Assembly (NCBI GenBank): GCA_013203755.1
Contig: JABMPI010000235.1
Span: forward strand, 1-20,157
Length of the DNA: 20,157 nucleotides
Direction: 5' to 3'
Source: Bacteroidota bacterium
Lineage (GTDB): Bacteria; Bacteroidota; Bacteroidia; Bacteroidales; Prolixibacteraceae
Below, in pieces: positions 1-8,504 of the stretch. Under the pieces are notes generated by a model. The model did not search any database. It was not told the origin of the DNA and saw nothing but the letters and a program-made list of their open reading frames with translations. How positions within the stretch are numbered: the stretch's first letter is position 1; every line of letters starts with the position of its first letter. The translations under genes were made by a program, and so were the position numbers.

Positions 1-225
1 AACAAGATAGCCAAACAAGAGGGAATCACCTTACGTCAAACTTATACCCGGACATTAAAGCAGCTGATGATAAACCAACGTTATCACAACCATCCCAAAA
101 GAAGAAAGAAAGCCAGGGCGGCAATAAGAAAAATCAAGACTATCGCAGGTCGTCAAGTCAGAGATATTGAAAGGCAATTCACCTCGTCCCAACAAAAAAA
201 AGTGTATTTATTATATGAGATTTAA
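1..225 (+). pseudogene. Transposase remnant (IS1182/IS5-like DDE type), truncated
   Basis: The frame is open from the first base of the window and stops at 223-225, giving 74 visible residues. It is very basic and contains GITLRQTYTRTLKQL, then RRKKARAAIRKIKTIAGR, then VRDIERQF. I recognise this as the middle segment of Bacteroidota IS1182/IS5-like transposases, just before the central DDE carboxylates. In such proteins the chain runs on for well over 100 residues. Here it jumps to KVYLLYE, which resembles the later KIYSLHE-like stretch, and then stops. This suggests an internal deletion plus a premature stop, so the element is probably dead. The 5' end lies outside the window. The family assignment is from memory, and the exact IS family is uncertain. 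Confidence 0.6.
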
Positions 226-275
226 CATGCACAAGGATATAGTATGTAGAGAAAGGTAGTTTGGTTAGTTAGTGT

Positions 276-335
276 TGACAGGTATTTACAAGTTTTCTGA
301 ACAGTTAAATTTGGGGATTACCTGTCAGCTTTTTT
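276..335 (+). terminator. Terminator-like hairpin with T-run ahead of the PUL
   Basis: TGACAGGTA at 276-284 is exactly complementary to TACCTGTCA at 319-327, and a run of six T follows at 330-335. The 34-base loop is long for an intrinsic terminator. However, it sits between the dead transposase and the promoter box at 353, where a terminator is expected. It could instead be an inverted-repeat relic of the inserted element. Confidence 0.4.
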
Positions 336-352
336 AAAGATGAGTTATGTGC

Positions 353-360
353 TACTTTTG
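353..360 (+). promoter_or_regulatory. Bacteroidota -7 promoter box (TAnnTTTG) upstream of fecR-like gene
   Basis: TACTTTTG matches the Bacteroidota primary-sigma -7 consensus TAnnTTTG at every fixed position, 53 bases before the ATG at 414. No good -33 TTG element lies about 20 bases upstream, only a T-rich stretch, so strength cannot be judged. It would drive the anti-sigma gene and possibly read through into susC. Confidence 0.45.
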
Positions 361-413
361 ATGACAGTAATTATGTTATAAAAGTAATAAATATTTTTTT
401 ACTGAATGTAAAT

Positions 414-1478
414 ATGTCAAACTTGAAACAAGATGATTTTGATAGAATAGAGCGATATGTTAGCGGGAAATCTGACGCTACAGAAAGAAAATATGTTGAA
501 GCATTTTTTTTGGATGGAGAGAACAACCTTCCTTTCAGAAATTATCTGGAAAAGGACTTTACCTCTTTGCCTAGAGAAGATAATTCACCAAAGGTAAATC
601 TCGATCATATTTTAGACAGAGTTCATCATGTTGTTAGTATGAGCGAATCATTGAAAGACCAAAAATTCTGGCACAGGTTCCAAAGGGCATATAGAAGGGT
701 AGCTGCAATTTTACTTTTGCCGTTAGTAGTTGCAGGCTCTCTTTTTATTAACGATATGTATAGTAGTGAAAAAATAATGACCAGTGACCTGGTAGAATCA
801 ACGATATATGCCCCTTTAGGTTCACGGGTATCCTTTGCCCTGCCCGATGGTACTTCCGGGATGTTAAATAGTGGTTCACAGTTGAGCTATTCAATCCCAT
901 TTGAGGATAGCCGTCATGTTAAGCTCGAGGGAGAAGCATATTTTAATATTAAACACGATGAAAATCAGCCCTTTAAGATAAATGCAGGGAATTCAGTTGT
1001 TACAGTATTGGGAACTACCTTTAACCTGAGTGCTTATCCTCAGGAAAATTATGTTGAGATAGTGCTTAAAGAGGGAAAAGTGCAATTTACAACAGGACAT
1101 AGTGATGAAAACGTAACCATGTTCCCATCAGAGAGATTAATTTTCAGTAATGGGGAAATTTTAAAAAGTATAACTGATCCTGATAAATACAATGCATGGA
1201 CTGAAGGTAAGCTTGTTTTAAGGGGGGATCCTTTTGAGGAAGTTGCCAGGCGTATTGAACGTTGGTATAATGTGAAAGTTGTCCTTGCCGACAAGGAGCT
1301 TGAGGAATATTCTTTTCGCGCAATATTTGAAGATGACAAACTTGAAGATGTGCTCAGATTTTTATCAATGACATCTCCTATCAAGTACAAAATTACCCCA
1401 AGAAAGATTCATGCTGATGGCACCTTTGAGAAAGAAAAAGTTACTTTTTATCTAAAACATGATATTGCTAAACTGTAA
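414..1478 (+). CDS. FecR-family anti-sigma factor (inner-membrane signal transducer)
   Basis: The protein has 354 residues, normal for Bacteroidota FecR regulators. Residues 1-92 form a charged cytoplasmic N-terminal region that would hold an ECF sigma factor. One membrane helix lies at about 96-112 (VAAILLLPLVVAGSLFI). The periplasmic FecR domain follows at about 125-225, with the typical run from GSRVSFALPDGT through LEGEAYFNI to VLGTTFNL. A C-terminal DUF4974-like domain, which contacts the transporter's STN domain, lies at about 268-340 (FEEVARRIERWYNVKV). In this family, substrate binding to the SusC partner relays through STN to FecR and frees the sigma factor. SusC with an STN domain lies directly downstream, as expected. 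The sigma gene that normally sits just upstream is absent, and a transposase remnant is there instead. The ATG at 414 gives a complete N-terminal domain. Confidence 0.92.
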   Translation: MSNLKQDDFDRIERYVSGKSDATERKYVEAFFLDGENNLPFRNYLEKDFTSLPREDNSPKVNLDHILDRVHHVVSMSESLKDQKFWHRFQRAYRRVAAILLLPLVVAGSLFINDMYSSEKIMTSDLVESTIYAPLGSRVSFALPDGTSGMLNSGSQLSYSIPFEDSRHVKLEGEAYFNIKHDENQPFKINAGNSVVTVLGTTFNLSAYPQENYVEIVLKEGKVQFTTGHSDENVTMFPSERLIFSNGEILKSITDPDKYNAWTEGKLVLRGDPFEEVARRIERWYNVKVVLADKELEEYSFRAIFEDDKLEDVLRFLSMTSPIKYKITPRKIHADGTFEKEKVTFYLKHDIAKL

Positions 1479-1532
1479 TCTAAACTAACTATGAACACAA
1501 TAAACGGACCATAAGTAAAATGCAAGAAAAAA

Positions 1533-1556
1533 GGGAAATCGCACTAACAATTTCCC
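1533..1556 (+). promoter_or_regulatory. Small hairpin in the fecR-susC junction
   Basis: GGGAAAT at 1533-1539 pairs with ATTTCCC at 1550-1556 across a 10-base loop. It lies between the FecR stop and the preferred SusC start at 1601, with a T-rich stretch following around 1576-1583. It could be a weak attenuator or an mRNA structure affecting SusC translation. The stem is short and could be chance. Confidence 0.25.
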
Positions 1557-1600
1557 AAAAAACATCCTTTCGGAATTTTTTTAACTTAAAAACATTACAA

Positions 1601-4600
1601 ATGTATGAAAAAAACAAACTTTTCGGGGAATTAGTTTATTGTTCTCTGAAAAAAAAACTGATAATTATGCGGAATGCTGTTATTATCTTAATCCTGGGAG
1701 TTTTACAAGCACATGCCATAGACTCCTACTCTCAAAAGACCAGACTTTCCCTCAATTTTTCAGAAACTGAAATAGTCAGTGTTCTTGATAAAATTGAACG
1801 GGAAAGTGAGTTTTTCTTCCTATACAATGAAAAACTGCTAAATACTAAACGTAAGGTCAGTATTTCTGTCAATAATCAATTAATTAGTAATATCCTGAAT
1901 GAGTTGTTTGTCAATTCTGATGTAAACTATACAATCATGGACCGCAAGATCATTCTGGCACCTGATTATCTGACATCGGAATCACAGCAGAAAAGGATAA
2001 CAGGAACTGTTACCGATGAGTCCGGACTTCCTTTACCAGGTGTAACTGTCTTGTTAAAAGGCACCACACAGGGAACAGTTACCAACACCGATGGTAATTA
2101 TTTTTTAACCAACATCACGGAAGATGCCACGCTGGTGTTTACTTTTGTTGGAATGTTATCTCAGGAAATTGCAGTTGGCAATCAAACATCCATAAATGTT
2201 TCTTTGGAAACTGATGCCATTGGAATAGAAGAAGTAATTGCCATTGGTTATGGTACTCAGAAAAAAGTCAATGTTATCGGATCCATTGTAACTGTAAAAA
2301 ATGCAGAAATTGTTGCTGCTCCAGTTGCCATGGTTGCAAATTCGCTTGCAGGCCGTTTGCCCGGGGTTATTGTTCAGCAAATGAATGGTGAACCAGGTGC
2401 TGATATGGCATCTATGCTTATCAGGGGAAGGGCCACGCTTGGAGATAATTCTCCGCTGGTAGTTATAGATGGTATCCCTGGTAGAGATATGAACTTACTT
2501 TTGGCTGAAGATATTGAGAGTATATCAGTACTTAAAGATGCTTCTGCCGGTATTTACGGTGCAAGAGCAGCAAATGGAGTTATTCTTATCACGACAAAAC
2601 GAGGCAGTACTTCTGCACCAAGATTTTCTTATTCATTCCAGGAAGGGTTAATGACTCCAACTTTCCTAGCAAAAATGGCTGATGCTCCAACATATGCAAC
2701 AATGATAAGGGAAATGCAGTCATACAGGGATGTACCGGAAGGAGACATGTTGTATTCACTTGATGATATTGCAAAATTTGAATCCGGCGAATATCCATGG
2801 ACACACCCAAATACTGATTGGGCTAAAGAGGTCCTGGCAACTTATAGTTCAAGACGTAATCACAATATCTCAGTAAGTGGAGGAACTAAAAACTTAACTT
2901 ATTATAGTTCTTTTGGTTATAATTATGAGGAAGGTATATACAAAAACAACGCAAGTTCATACAAGAGGTATAATGTAAGTACCAATATTGATTACAAGAT
3001 AAATGAATACTTTAATGTAGGAATTGATCTAAATGGATCCCAGGTAAATAAGAATTCTCCTGTATTTGGTCCTTCTAATATATGGGGTAGCATGAGGGAT
3101 TTCAGACCTACTATGCTGGCATATTATCCTAATGGATTACCCGGACCAGATATGAATTCTGGTTTCCAGCCAGCAGTGATATCAGGACCTGCACCTGGAT
3201 TTAAGCATAACAACAGCTACAAACTCAATACTCTTTTTACTGCTACTTTAAAAATTCCCGGTGTTAAAGGACTGGCACTTACAAGCTCATTTGCTTATGA
3301 TCAAGGGTTTGGTGTAAGTAAATCCTGGAGTCACTCATTTACTCTCTATAATCTTGATAAACAAACATATCTGGATGCCGGTAATACCGGGAAAGAAGAC
3401 GGATCAGCATTTCTTCTTCCAGGCCTTCGGGGAAATCTAGATCCGCACCTGTCAGAATACACTTCAAACTCTGTTTCCAGGTTCTTTAACATAAAATTAA
3501 GTTATGACAAAACAATAGCGGAAAATCATAACATAGGAGCTTTCATTGCAATGGAGGGTTCAGATTACTTGTCACAAAACCTTTCAGCATCACGCAGGTA
3601 TTTTGATACTGAACTGATGCCTTACATGTTTGCCGGAAGTTCAATGGATTGGTCTAACGCAGGTGGTGCAAGTAACGATGCCCGCCAAAATTATTTCGGA
3701 AGACTGACCTACAACTACAAAGAGACTTATTTACTGGAATTTTCTCTACGCCGTGATGGTTCAATACGATTCTCTGAGGACAACGGCCGCTGGGGCACTT
3801 TCCCGAGTATTTTGGCTGGATGGCGTGTTTCCAATGAGAATTTCTGGAAAAACAATGTTCAGTTCATTGATTATTTAAAATTGAAAGCCTCTTTTGGCCA
3901 GATGGGTAACGATGCAGTAGCTGCATACCAATATCTGATAAATTATGGTTTTACAAGAGGGAGTGTAATGGGATACCCTAGAGAATATGTAACAGGTTTA
4001 GCTCAGAGCAATGTGCCTAATCCGTTGATTACCTGGGAAGTGGCAAATGTTGCTAACGTTGGTTTTGAATCTACCCTTCTTAATAACAAGTTATCTTTCA
4101 ATGCTGACTTTTTTTATCAGAAACGAAGTGATATTCTTGTGAAAAGGAATGCTTCAGTGCCTAGCTTTGTAGGACTTTCTCTGCCGGATGAAAACTATGG
4201 GATTGTTGATAACAGGGGATTCGAAATTGAACTGGGATACAACGAAAGAAAAGGTGATATTTCATATGGTTTAAACGGGAACATTGCTTATGCTCATAAC
4301 ACTGTAATTGAATTTGATGAGCCGGAAGCACTAGAGCCATGGCAGTCGTTGACTGGCCACCCGCAAGGTGCGATGCTACTTTACAAATCGTTGGGAATTT
4401 TCAGGGATCAGGCTCAGGTTGATGCCACGCCACATGTAATCGGCGCAAGACCAGGAGATATTATCATTGAGGATTATAATAAAGACGGAGAAATTACTAA
4501 TTCTGACAAGATAATTTTTGACAAGAATTATGTCCCTGAACTGACTTTTGGTCTGGGATTCAACCTGGCTTACAAAAACTTAATGTTGTCTGGTCTGATT

Positions 4601-5038
4601 CAGGGTACAGGAACAACTTTGAAACAATTCAGGCGCGATGGTGGTGGTTCAATTTCAAATTACTATGCCTATGATGCTGAAGACAGATGGACCGTGGATA
4701 ATATTGATGCCACAAAACCAAGAGCCTGGGAAAGGACAGAAGAATACTGGAGAACTGACGATTTGGATTATAATTATCAGAAAGGGGCTTATGCTCGTAT
4801 GAAAAACCTTCAAATATCATATTCTCTGCCACAGTCCCTTACTAAATCGCTCCTACTTAAAAATGCAATGGTTTATTTATCGGCACAGAATTTATTCTTC
4901 ATCTTTAATAATAATAAGCTCCAGGACCCTGAAACCGGATATCCTCTTGGAAGTGATTCAAATTACGGAAGTTATGAAACGGGAGAAACTTATCCGATTA
5001 TGAAGGTTTATGCCGGTGGTGTCAAAATTGACTTCTAA
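1601..5038 (+). CDS. susC: SusC-type TonB-dependent transporter with N-terminal STN signalling domain
   Basis: This is the outer-membrane oligosaccharide importer, the barrel of a SusCD pair. The frame is open from an ATG at 1520, but homologous transducers begin with a short basic stretch before the signal peptide, so I prefer the ATG at 1601 (1145 residues). The hydrophobic signal segment starts at MRNAVIILILGV (ATG at 1667). In order come an STN domain at about 48-122 (including EFFFLYNEKLL), a carboxypeptidase-regulatory-like domain at about 132-200 (GTVTDESGLPLPGVTVLLKG), the SusC signature EEVIAIGYGTQKK, and a plug domain ending near GIYGARAANGVILITTKRG. The large beta-barrel then runs to the C-terminal strand ending in KIDF. 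The STN domain marks it as a transducer that talks to a FecR anti-sigma, here the upstream gene. SusD follows after 18 bases, so the two are surely co-transcribed. The start is the only real uncertainty; the glycan cannot be read from sequence. Confidence 0.95.
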   Translation: MYEKNKLFGELVYCSLKKKLIIMRNAVIILILGVLQAHAIDSYSQKTRLSLNFSETEIVSVLDKIERESEFFFLYNEKLLNTKRKVSISVNNQLISNILNELFVNSDVNYTIMDRKIILAPDYLTSESQQKRITGTVTDESGLPLPGVTVLLKGTTQGTVTNTDGNYFLTNITEDATLVFTFVGMLSQEIAVGNQTSINVSLETDAIGIEEVIAIGYGTQKKVNVIGSIVTVKNAEIVAAPVAMVANSLAGRLPGVIVQQMNGEPGADMASMLIRGRATLGDNSPLVVIDGIPGRDMNLLLAEDIESISVLKDASAGIYGARAANGVILITTKRGSTSAPRFSYSFQEGLMTPTFLAKMADAPTYATMIREMQSYRDVPEGDMLYSLDDIAKFESGEYPWTHPNTDWAKEVLATYSSRRNHNISVSGGTKNLTYYSSFGYNYEEGIYKNNASSYKRYNVSTNIDYKINEYFNVGIDLNGSQVNKNSPVFGPSNIWGSMRDFRPTMLAYYPNGLPGPDMNSGFQPAVISGPAPGFKHNNSYKLNTLFTATLKIPGVKGLALTSSFAYDQGFGVSKSWSHSFTLYNLDKQTYLDAGNTGKEDGSAFLLPGLRGNLDPHLSEYTSNSVSRFFNIKLSYDKTIAENHNIGAFIAMEGSDYLSQNLSASRRYFDTELMPYMFAGSSMDWSNAGGASNDARQNYFGRLTYNYKETYLLEFSLRRDGSIRFSEDNGRWGTFPSILAGWRVSNENFWKNNVQFIDYLKLKASFGQMGNDAVAAYQYLINYGFTRGSVMGYPREYVTGLAQSNVPNPLITWEVANVANVGFESTLLNNKLSFNADFFYQKRSDILVKRNASVPSFVGLSLPDENYGIVDNRGFEIELGYNERKGDISYGLNGNIAYAHNTVIEFDEPEALEPWQSLTGHPQGAMLLYKSLGIFRDQAQVDATPHVIGARPGDIIIEDYNKDGEITNSDKIIFDKNYVPELTFGLGFNLAYKNLMLSGLIQGTGTTLKQFRRDGGGSISNYYAYDAEDRWTVDNIDATKPRAWERTEEYWRTDDLDYNYQKGAYARMKNLQISYSLPQSLTKSLLLKNAMVYLSAQNLFFIFNNNKLQDPETGYPLGSDSNYGSYETGETYPIMKVYAGGVKIDF

Positions 5039-5056
5039 TTTTTAAAAAATGCAATT

Positions 5057-6883
5057 ATGAAAAAAAATACATACATATTAATTTTTCTGACTTTGGCGCT
5101 TGTGCTCCAGGGTTGTGAGAACATTCTGGATAAAGATCCTCTTGACAGGTATTCGGATGCGGTTGTTTTTGCTGATGTCAACCTGGCAGATAAATACCTT
5201 ATGAGTTTATATAATAAAATGGGGCATGGAAACTCATCTGTGATGATGAGTGCTATGAGTGATGAAGGAGCAAACAAAAGGGGTGGTTCTACAGACACTT
5301 ATCATAAAGGAGAACAAACTGCTGATAGAACAGGCGGCTATAATTCTACCTGGACACCAAATGGTACCTGGGACAGGTTTAGCGTTATCCAGGAAATAAA
5401 TACATTTCTTGCTAACATCGATGATGTACCGAATGGTTATGATGATTTACAAAAACCCGGAGTAAAAGCTCAAACTGATGTAATGAAAGGAGAAGCATTA
5501 TTTATGAGAGGTTTTGCCTATTCTCAAATCTGTCGCGTTTACGGCGGTTTACCTCTCTTTAGTAAACCAAATCAATTCGGCGATGATTTTAATGCTATTA
5601 CAAGGGCTACTTTCGAAGAAACTGTCAACTTTATAGTAAGCGATCTTACTGAAGCTGCCGCATTGCTTAAACCAAAGAGTGAGATGGAGATGGGAAGAGC
5701 AACAAAGGAAGCAGCTCTGGCAATAAAAGCAAGAATTTTACTCTTTGCAGCAAGTGATCTTACTGCAGATGGAACTGCCGCTAATACCCTGGTAGGTTAT
5801 GCCTCTCCCGACCGTACCGCTCTATGGACAGCTGCACGAGATGCTGCAAAAGCAGTTATTGATATGGGAACCTGCGAGCTGGAGGATTTTGGCGCTCCTG
5901 ATCAGGAAGTAGTGGCGCAGAAGTTTTTCGAGTTTTTTAAACCTAGAGACCTGTCAAGTAAGGAAGTTATCTGGGGACACATGTATCAAAAAAGTAAGGG
6001 AATAGAAGAGAGTCTCATGAGAAATTACCCCAACGGATTTGGAGGCGATGGAAGAAACGGTCCGTGGATGACCATGGTAGATGAGTTCGATATGAAAGAT
6101 GGTTCAAAATTCAGCGAGCATTTTTCAATAGATCCTTCAACCGGAGTGTATCAGAACATCTCCTCAACATTCCTCAACGAAAATCCATTCCGGGATCGTG
6201 ATCCCAGGTTGTACGCAAGTATCCTGTTCGACAGTGCCAAATGGCAGCCGCGTTTAAGGGCGGATTATGCCGTGTATGATCCTATCGGATACGTTAATAC
6301 CAGAACTACAATATACAAAGAAGGCGGAGTAGAGATAAGCAGACATAATGGTATGGATACACGGAATGCTTCCTGGAATTCTAATAATGGTAATTATCAG
6401 AGATTATATGTGAAAAAAATGATGGATGATGAAATCTTCCCCCAAATTGATGGTTATAGTGATGTTATATGGATCTTCATTCGTTATGCAGAAGTATTGT
6501 TTATGTATTCTGAAGCATGTATGGAACTGGGTGACATTCCAACAGCAACAACTTATCTCAATATGATAAGAAACAGGGCCGGTCTGCCTGATTTTACAGG
6601 TGATATCAGAGAAGCCTTGCATCATGAGAAAAAAGTAGAACTCTACTTTGAAGAAAACAGATGGTATGATATAAGAAGATGGAAGATTCTGGAAGAAGCT
6701 TTCTCAACACCCAATACCGGAATCGATATTGTGGAATTACATGAAGATGGTGTAGTAACTACCACCTGGACCGCAATCCAGGCAGCTCCACCTAATACTT
6801 ATGTCCCTTCCCAGTATTGGTGGCCAATTAGACAAACTGAAATAACCAAGGCTCCTCAGTTACAGCAAAACCCCGGGTTTTAA
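5057..6883 (+). CDS. susD: SusD/RagB-family surface glycan-binding lipoprotein
   Basis: The protein has 608 residues, at the long end of the family. A lipoprotein signal peptide ends in LVLQGC, so Cys20 would be lipidated, and acidic residues soon follow (ENILDKDPLD), consistent with surface export in Bacteroidota. Family hallmarks include the early helical segment with AEALFMRGFAYSQICRVYGG-like sequence (residues about 145-167, visible as GEALFMRGFAYSQI) and the C-terminal motif YFEENRWYDIRRWK. SusD forms the lid over the SusC barrel and captures oligosaccharides. The 18-base gap to SusC and the strong terminator just after its stop show that it closes the uptake operon. No truncation or frameshift is apparent. 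Confidence 0.95.
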   Translation: MKKNTYILIFLTLALVLQGCENILDKDPLDRYSDAVVFADVNLADKYLMSLYNKMGHGNSSVMMSAMSDEGANKRGGSTDTYHKGEQTADRTGGYNSTWTPNGTWDRFSVIQEINTFLANIDDVPNGYDDLQKPGVKAQTDVMKGEALFMRGFAYSQICRVYGGLPLFSKPNQFGDDFNAITRATFEETVNFIVSDLTEAAALLKPKSEMEMGRATKEAALAIKARILLFAASDLTADGTAANTLVGYASPDRTALWTAARDAAKAVIDMGTCELEDFGAPDQEVVAQKFFEFFKPRDLSSKEVIWGHMYQKSKGIEESLMRNYPNGFGGDGRNGPWMTMVDEFDMKDGSKFSEHFSIDPSTGVYQNISSTFLNENPFRDRDPRLYASILFDSAKWQPRLRADYAVYDPIGYVNTRTTIYKEGGVEISRHNGMDTRNASWNSNNGNYQRLYVKKMMDDEIFPQIDGYSDVIWIFIRYAEVLFMYSEACMELGDIPTATTYLNMIRNRAGLPDFTGDIREALHHEKKVELYFEENRWYDIRRWKILEEAFSTPNTGIDIVELHEDGVVTTTWTAIQAAPPNTYVPSQYWWPIRQTEITKAPQLQQNPGF

Positions 6884-6900
6884 TTTAAAACTAAATAATT

Positions 6901-6934
6901 AATAATATACTGCCCAGCAGGGCAGTATATTATT
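6901..6934 (+). terminator. Strong intrinsic terminator after susD
   Basis: AATAATATACTGCCC (6901-6915) and GGGCAGTATATTATT (6920-6934) are perfect reverse complements. They form a 15-bp stem with a 4-base loop (AGCA), and TTTAATT follows. It begins 17 bases after the SusD stop. The symmetry and T-rich arms suggest it could act in either direction. It should insulate or attenuate transcription between the SusCD block and the enzyme genes. Confidence 0.85.
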
Positions 6935-7057
6935 TTAATTATGTAAATGTTATGCTGTATAAAAACTCATAAAAAAAGTCAGGTTCAAATGTAAAGAAAT
7001 ACCGCTATGACTTGAATTTCCATAGAAAAGAATATAAAAATAATCAATAGTTAAATT

Positions 7058-8374
7058 ATGAAAGAAAGAATGAACTTTTCACGAAGAAATTTTATTCAGA
7101 AAACAGCTGGTGCAGCTGCTTTATTAACCATGCCGACTATAATTCCGGCGAATGTATTTGGTGCAAACGATAAAATAAGGGTTGCAGTTCTAGGATTAAG
7201 GGGTCGTGGCTGGAGTCATGTAGGTGCTTATGCAGGGATGAAGGATGTTGAAGTTGCATGTATCTGTGATACTGACCTCACAATTCTGGATAATCGCGCA
7301 CAGGAGTTTGAAGCAAAGTATGGTAAAAAAGTTATTCAGCATCAGGATCTGCGAAAAGTGATGGATGATAAATCAATCGATGTTGTAAGTATTGCGACAC
7401 CAAACCACTGGCATGCACTTGCAACAATCTGGGCCTGTCAGACCGGTAAGGATGTATATGTAGAAAAACCCGGGTCTCATACTTTTTTTGAAGGACGAAA
7501 GATGATTGAAGCTGCTGAAAAATATGACCGTATTGTACAGCATGGTGTTCAGGCACGAAGTTCTGTGGCTATCAGGGAAGCTGTAAACCATCTTCGTAAT
7601 GGCTTAATAGGGAATGTTTATATGGCAAGGGGAATTGTTTTCCGCGATCGTGGAAGTATTGGAGATAAGGGAACTGAACAGGTACCACCGGAACTGGATT
7701 ATGATATATGGACCGGGCCGGCAGAAAAACTACCATTTTCCCGCAACTATGTTCATTACAACTGGCACTGGTTCTGGAACTATGGTAATGGAGATATTGG
7801 TAACCAGGGAATTCACCAGACAGACATATGCATGTGGGGCCTTGATGTGGGTTTTCCTGAAAAGATTACATCAGGGGGAGGAAAATTCCTGTTTGATGAT
7901 GCCAAAGAGACACCGGAAACCCTTTCCTCTACTTACCATTATCCGAAGGAAAAGAAATTAATTGAATTTGAGGTACGCCCATGGATCACAAATTATGAGC
8001 TTGGACCAGGTGAAGATGATGATGTTGGTAATATTTTCTATGGCAGTGAAGGGTATATGGTTATAAAAGGGTCTCATATTTATGAAACCTATCTTGGTAA
8101 AGATAAAAAACCAGGTCCGTCACGTACAGAGGCCGGCGACCATTTTCTTAATTTCATTCAGGCAGTAAAAGCGCATGACAAGTCATTGCTTAACGGCCCT
8201 GTTGAAACGGCCCACCTTTCATCGGGATTGGCTCACCTTGGTAATATTGCTTATCGAACGGGACGAACCCTGAATTTTGATCCGGTAAATGAGAAATTCA
8301 TAAACGACGATGAAGCCAACAAGTACCTCAAGCGTCCTCCAAGGGAACCTTTTGTTATTCCGGAAAACGTATAA
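7058..8374 (+). CDS. Tat-exported Gfo/Idh/MocA-family NAD(P)-dependent oxidoreductase
   Basis: The protein has 438 residues. A twin-arginine signal is visible at residues 8-13 (SRRNFI) followed by a hydrophobic Ala/Leu stretch, so it should be exported folded with bound cofactor. The Rossmann motif VAVLGLRGRG follows the signal. The family motif EKP lies at residues 136-138, with a histidine-rich sugar-site region further on (WHWFWNYGNGDIGNQGIHQTD). Family members oxidise or reduce sugar hydroxyls. Secreted Tat members include GH109 alpha-N-acetylgalactosaminidases, which use bound NAD to cleave glycosides by transient oxidation, so a glycosidase role is possible but not shown. It opens the enzyme block after the susD terminator. 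The ATG at 7070 is an alternative start that also keeps the Tat motif. Confidence 0.88.
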   Translation: MKERMNFSRRNFIQKTAGAAALLTMPTIIPANVFGANDKIRVAVLGLRGRGWSHVGAYAGMKDVEVACICDTDLTILDNRAQEFEAKYGKKVIQHQDLRKVMDDKSIDVVSIATPNHWHALATIWACQTGKDVYVEKPGSHTFFEGRKMIEAAEKYDRIVQHGVQARSSVAIREAVNHLRNGLIGNVYMARGIVFRDRGSIGDKGTEQVPPELDYDIWTGPAEKLPFSRNYVHYNWHWFWNYGNGDIGNQGIHQTDICMWGLDVGFPEKITSGGGKFLFDDAKETPETLSSTYHYPKEKKLIEFEVRPWITNYELGPGEDDDVGNIFYGSEGYMVIKGSHIYETYLGKDKKPGPSRTEAGDHFLNFIQAVKAHDKSLLNGPVETAHLSSGLAHLGNIAYRTGRTLNFDPVNEKFINDDEANKYLKRPPREPFVIPENV

Positions 8375-8389
8375 TCATAGAAACCTGGT

Positions 8390-8423
8390 TAGTATTAAGA
8401 ATTTTACTCATTCATCAATACTA
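8390..8423 (+). terminator. AT-rich interrupted hairpin between oxidoreductase and GH28 genes
   Basis: TAGTATT (8390-8396) pairs with AATACTA (8417-8423). An inner GAAT/ATTC pair (8399-8402 with 8410-8413) closes a 7-base loop. It lies 15 bases after the oxidoreductase stop. The stem is AT-rich with no clean T-run, so any termination would be partial. It may be an mRNA-stability structure. Confidence 0.3.
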
Positions 8424-8504
8424 TAAAATTCACCTGAAATGGTTTTACGAAATGACAATGTGTTTAACATACTTTTATATAAAAAAATAATTAAAAAATT
8501 ACGA

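Noticed and set aside
203..259. Possible frameshifted continuation of the transposase
   Set aside because: A second frame reads through HKDIVCRE and vaguely recalls transposase sequence, but the match is too weak to report as a feature.
1520..1600. Upstream 27-codon extension of SusC
   Set aside because: The extension contains the hairpin at 1533-1556 and does not look like transporter sequence. The ATG at 1601 fits the usual start of STN-type SusC proteins.
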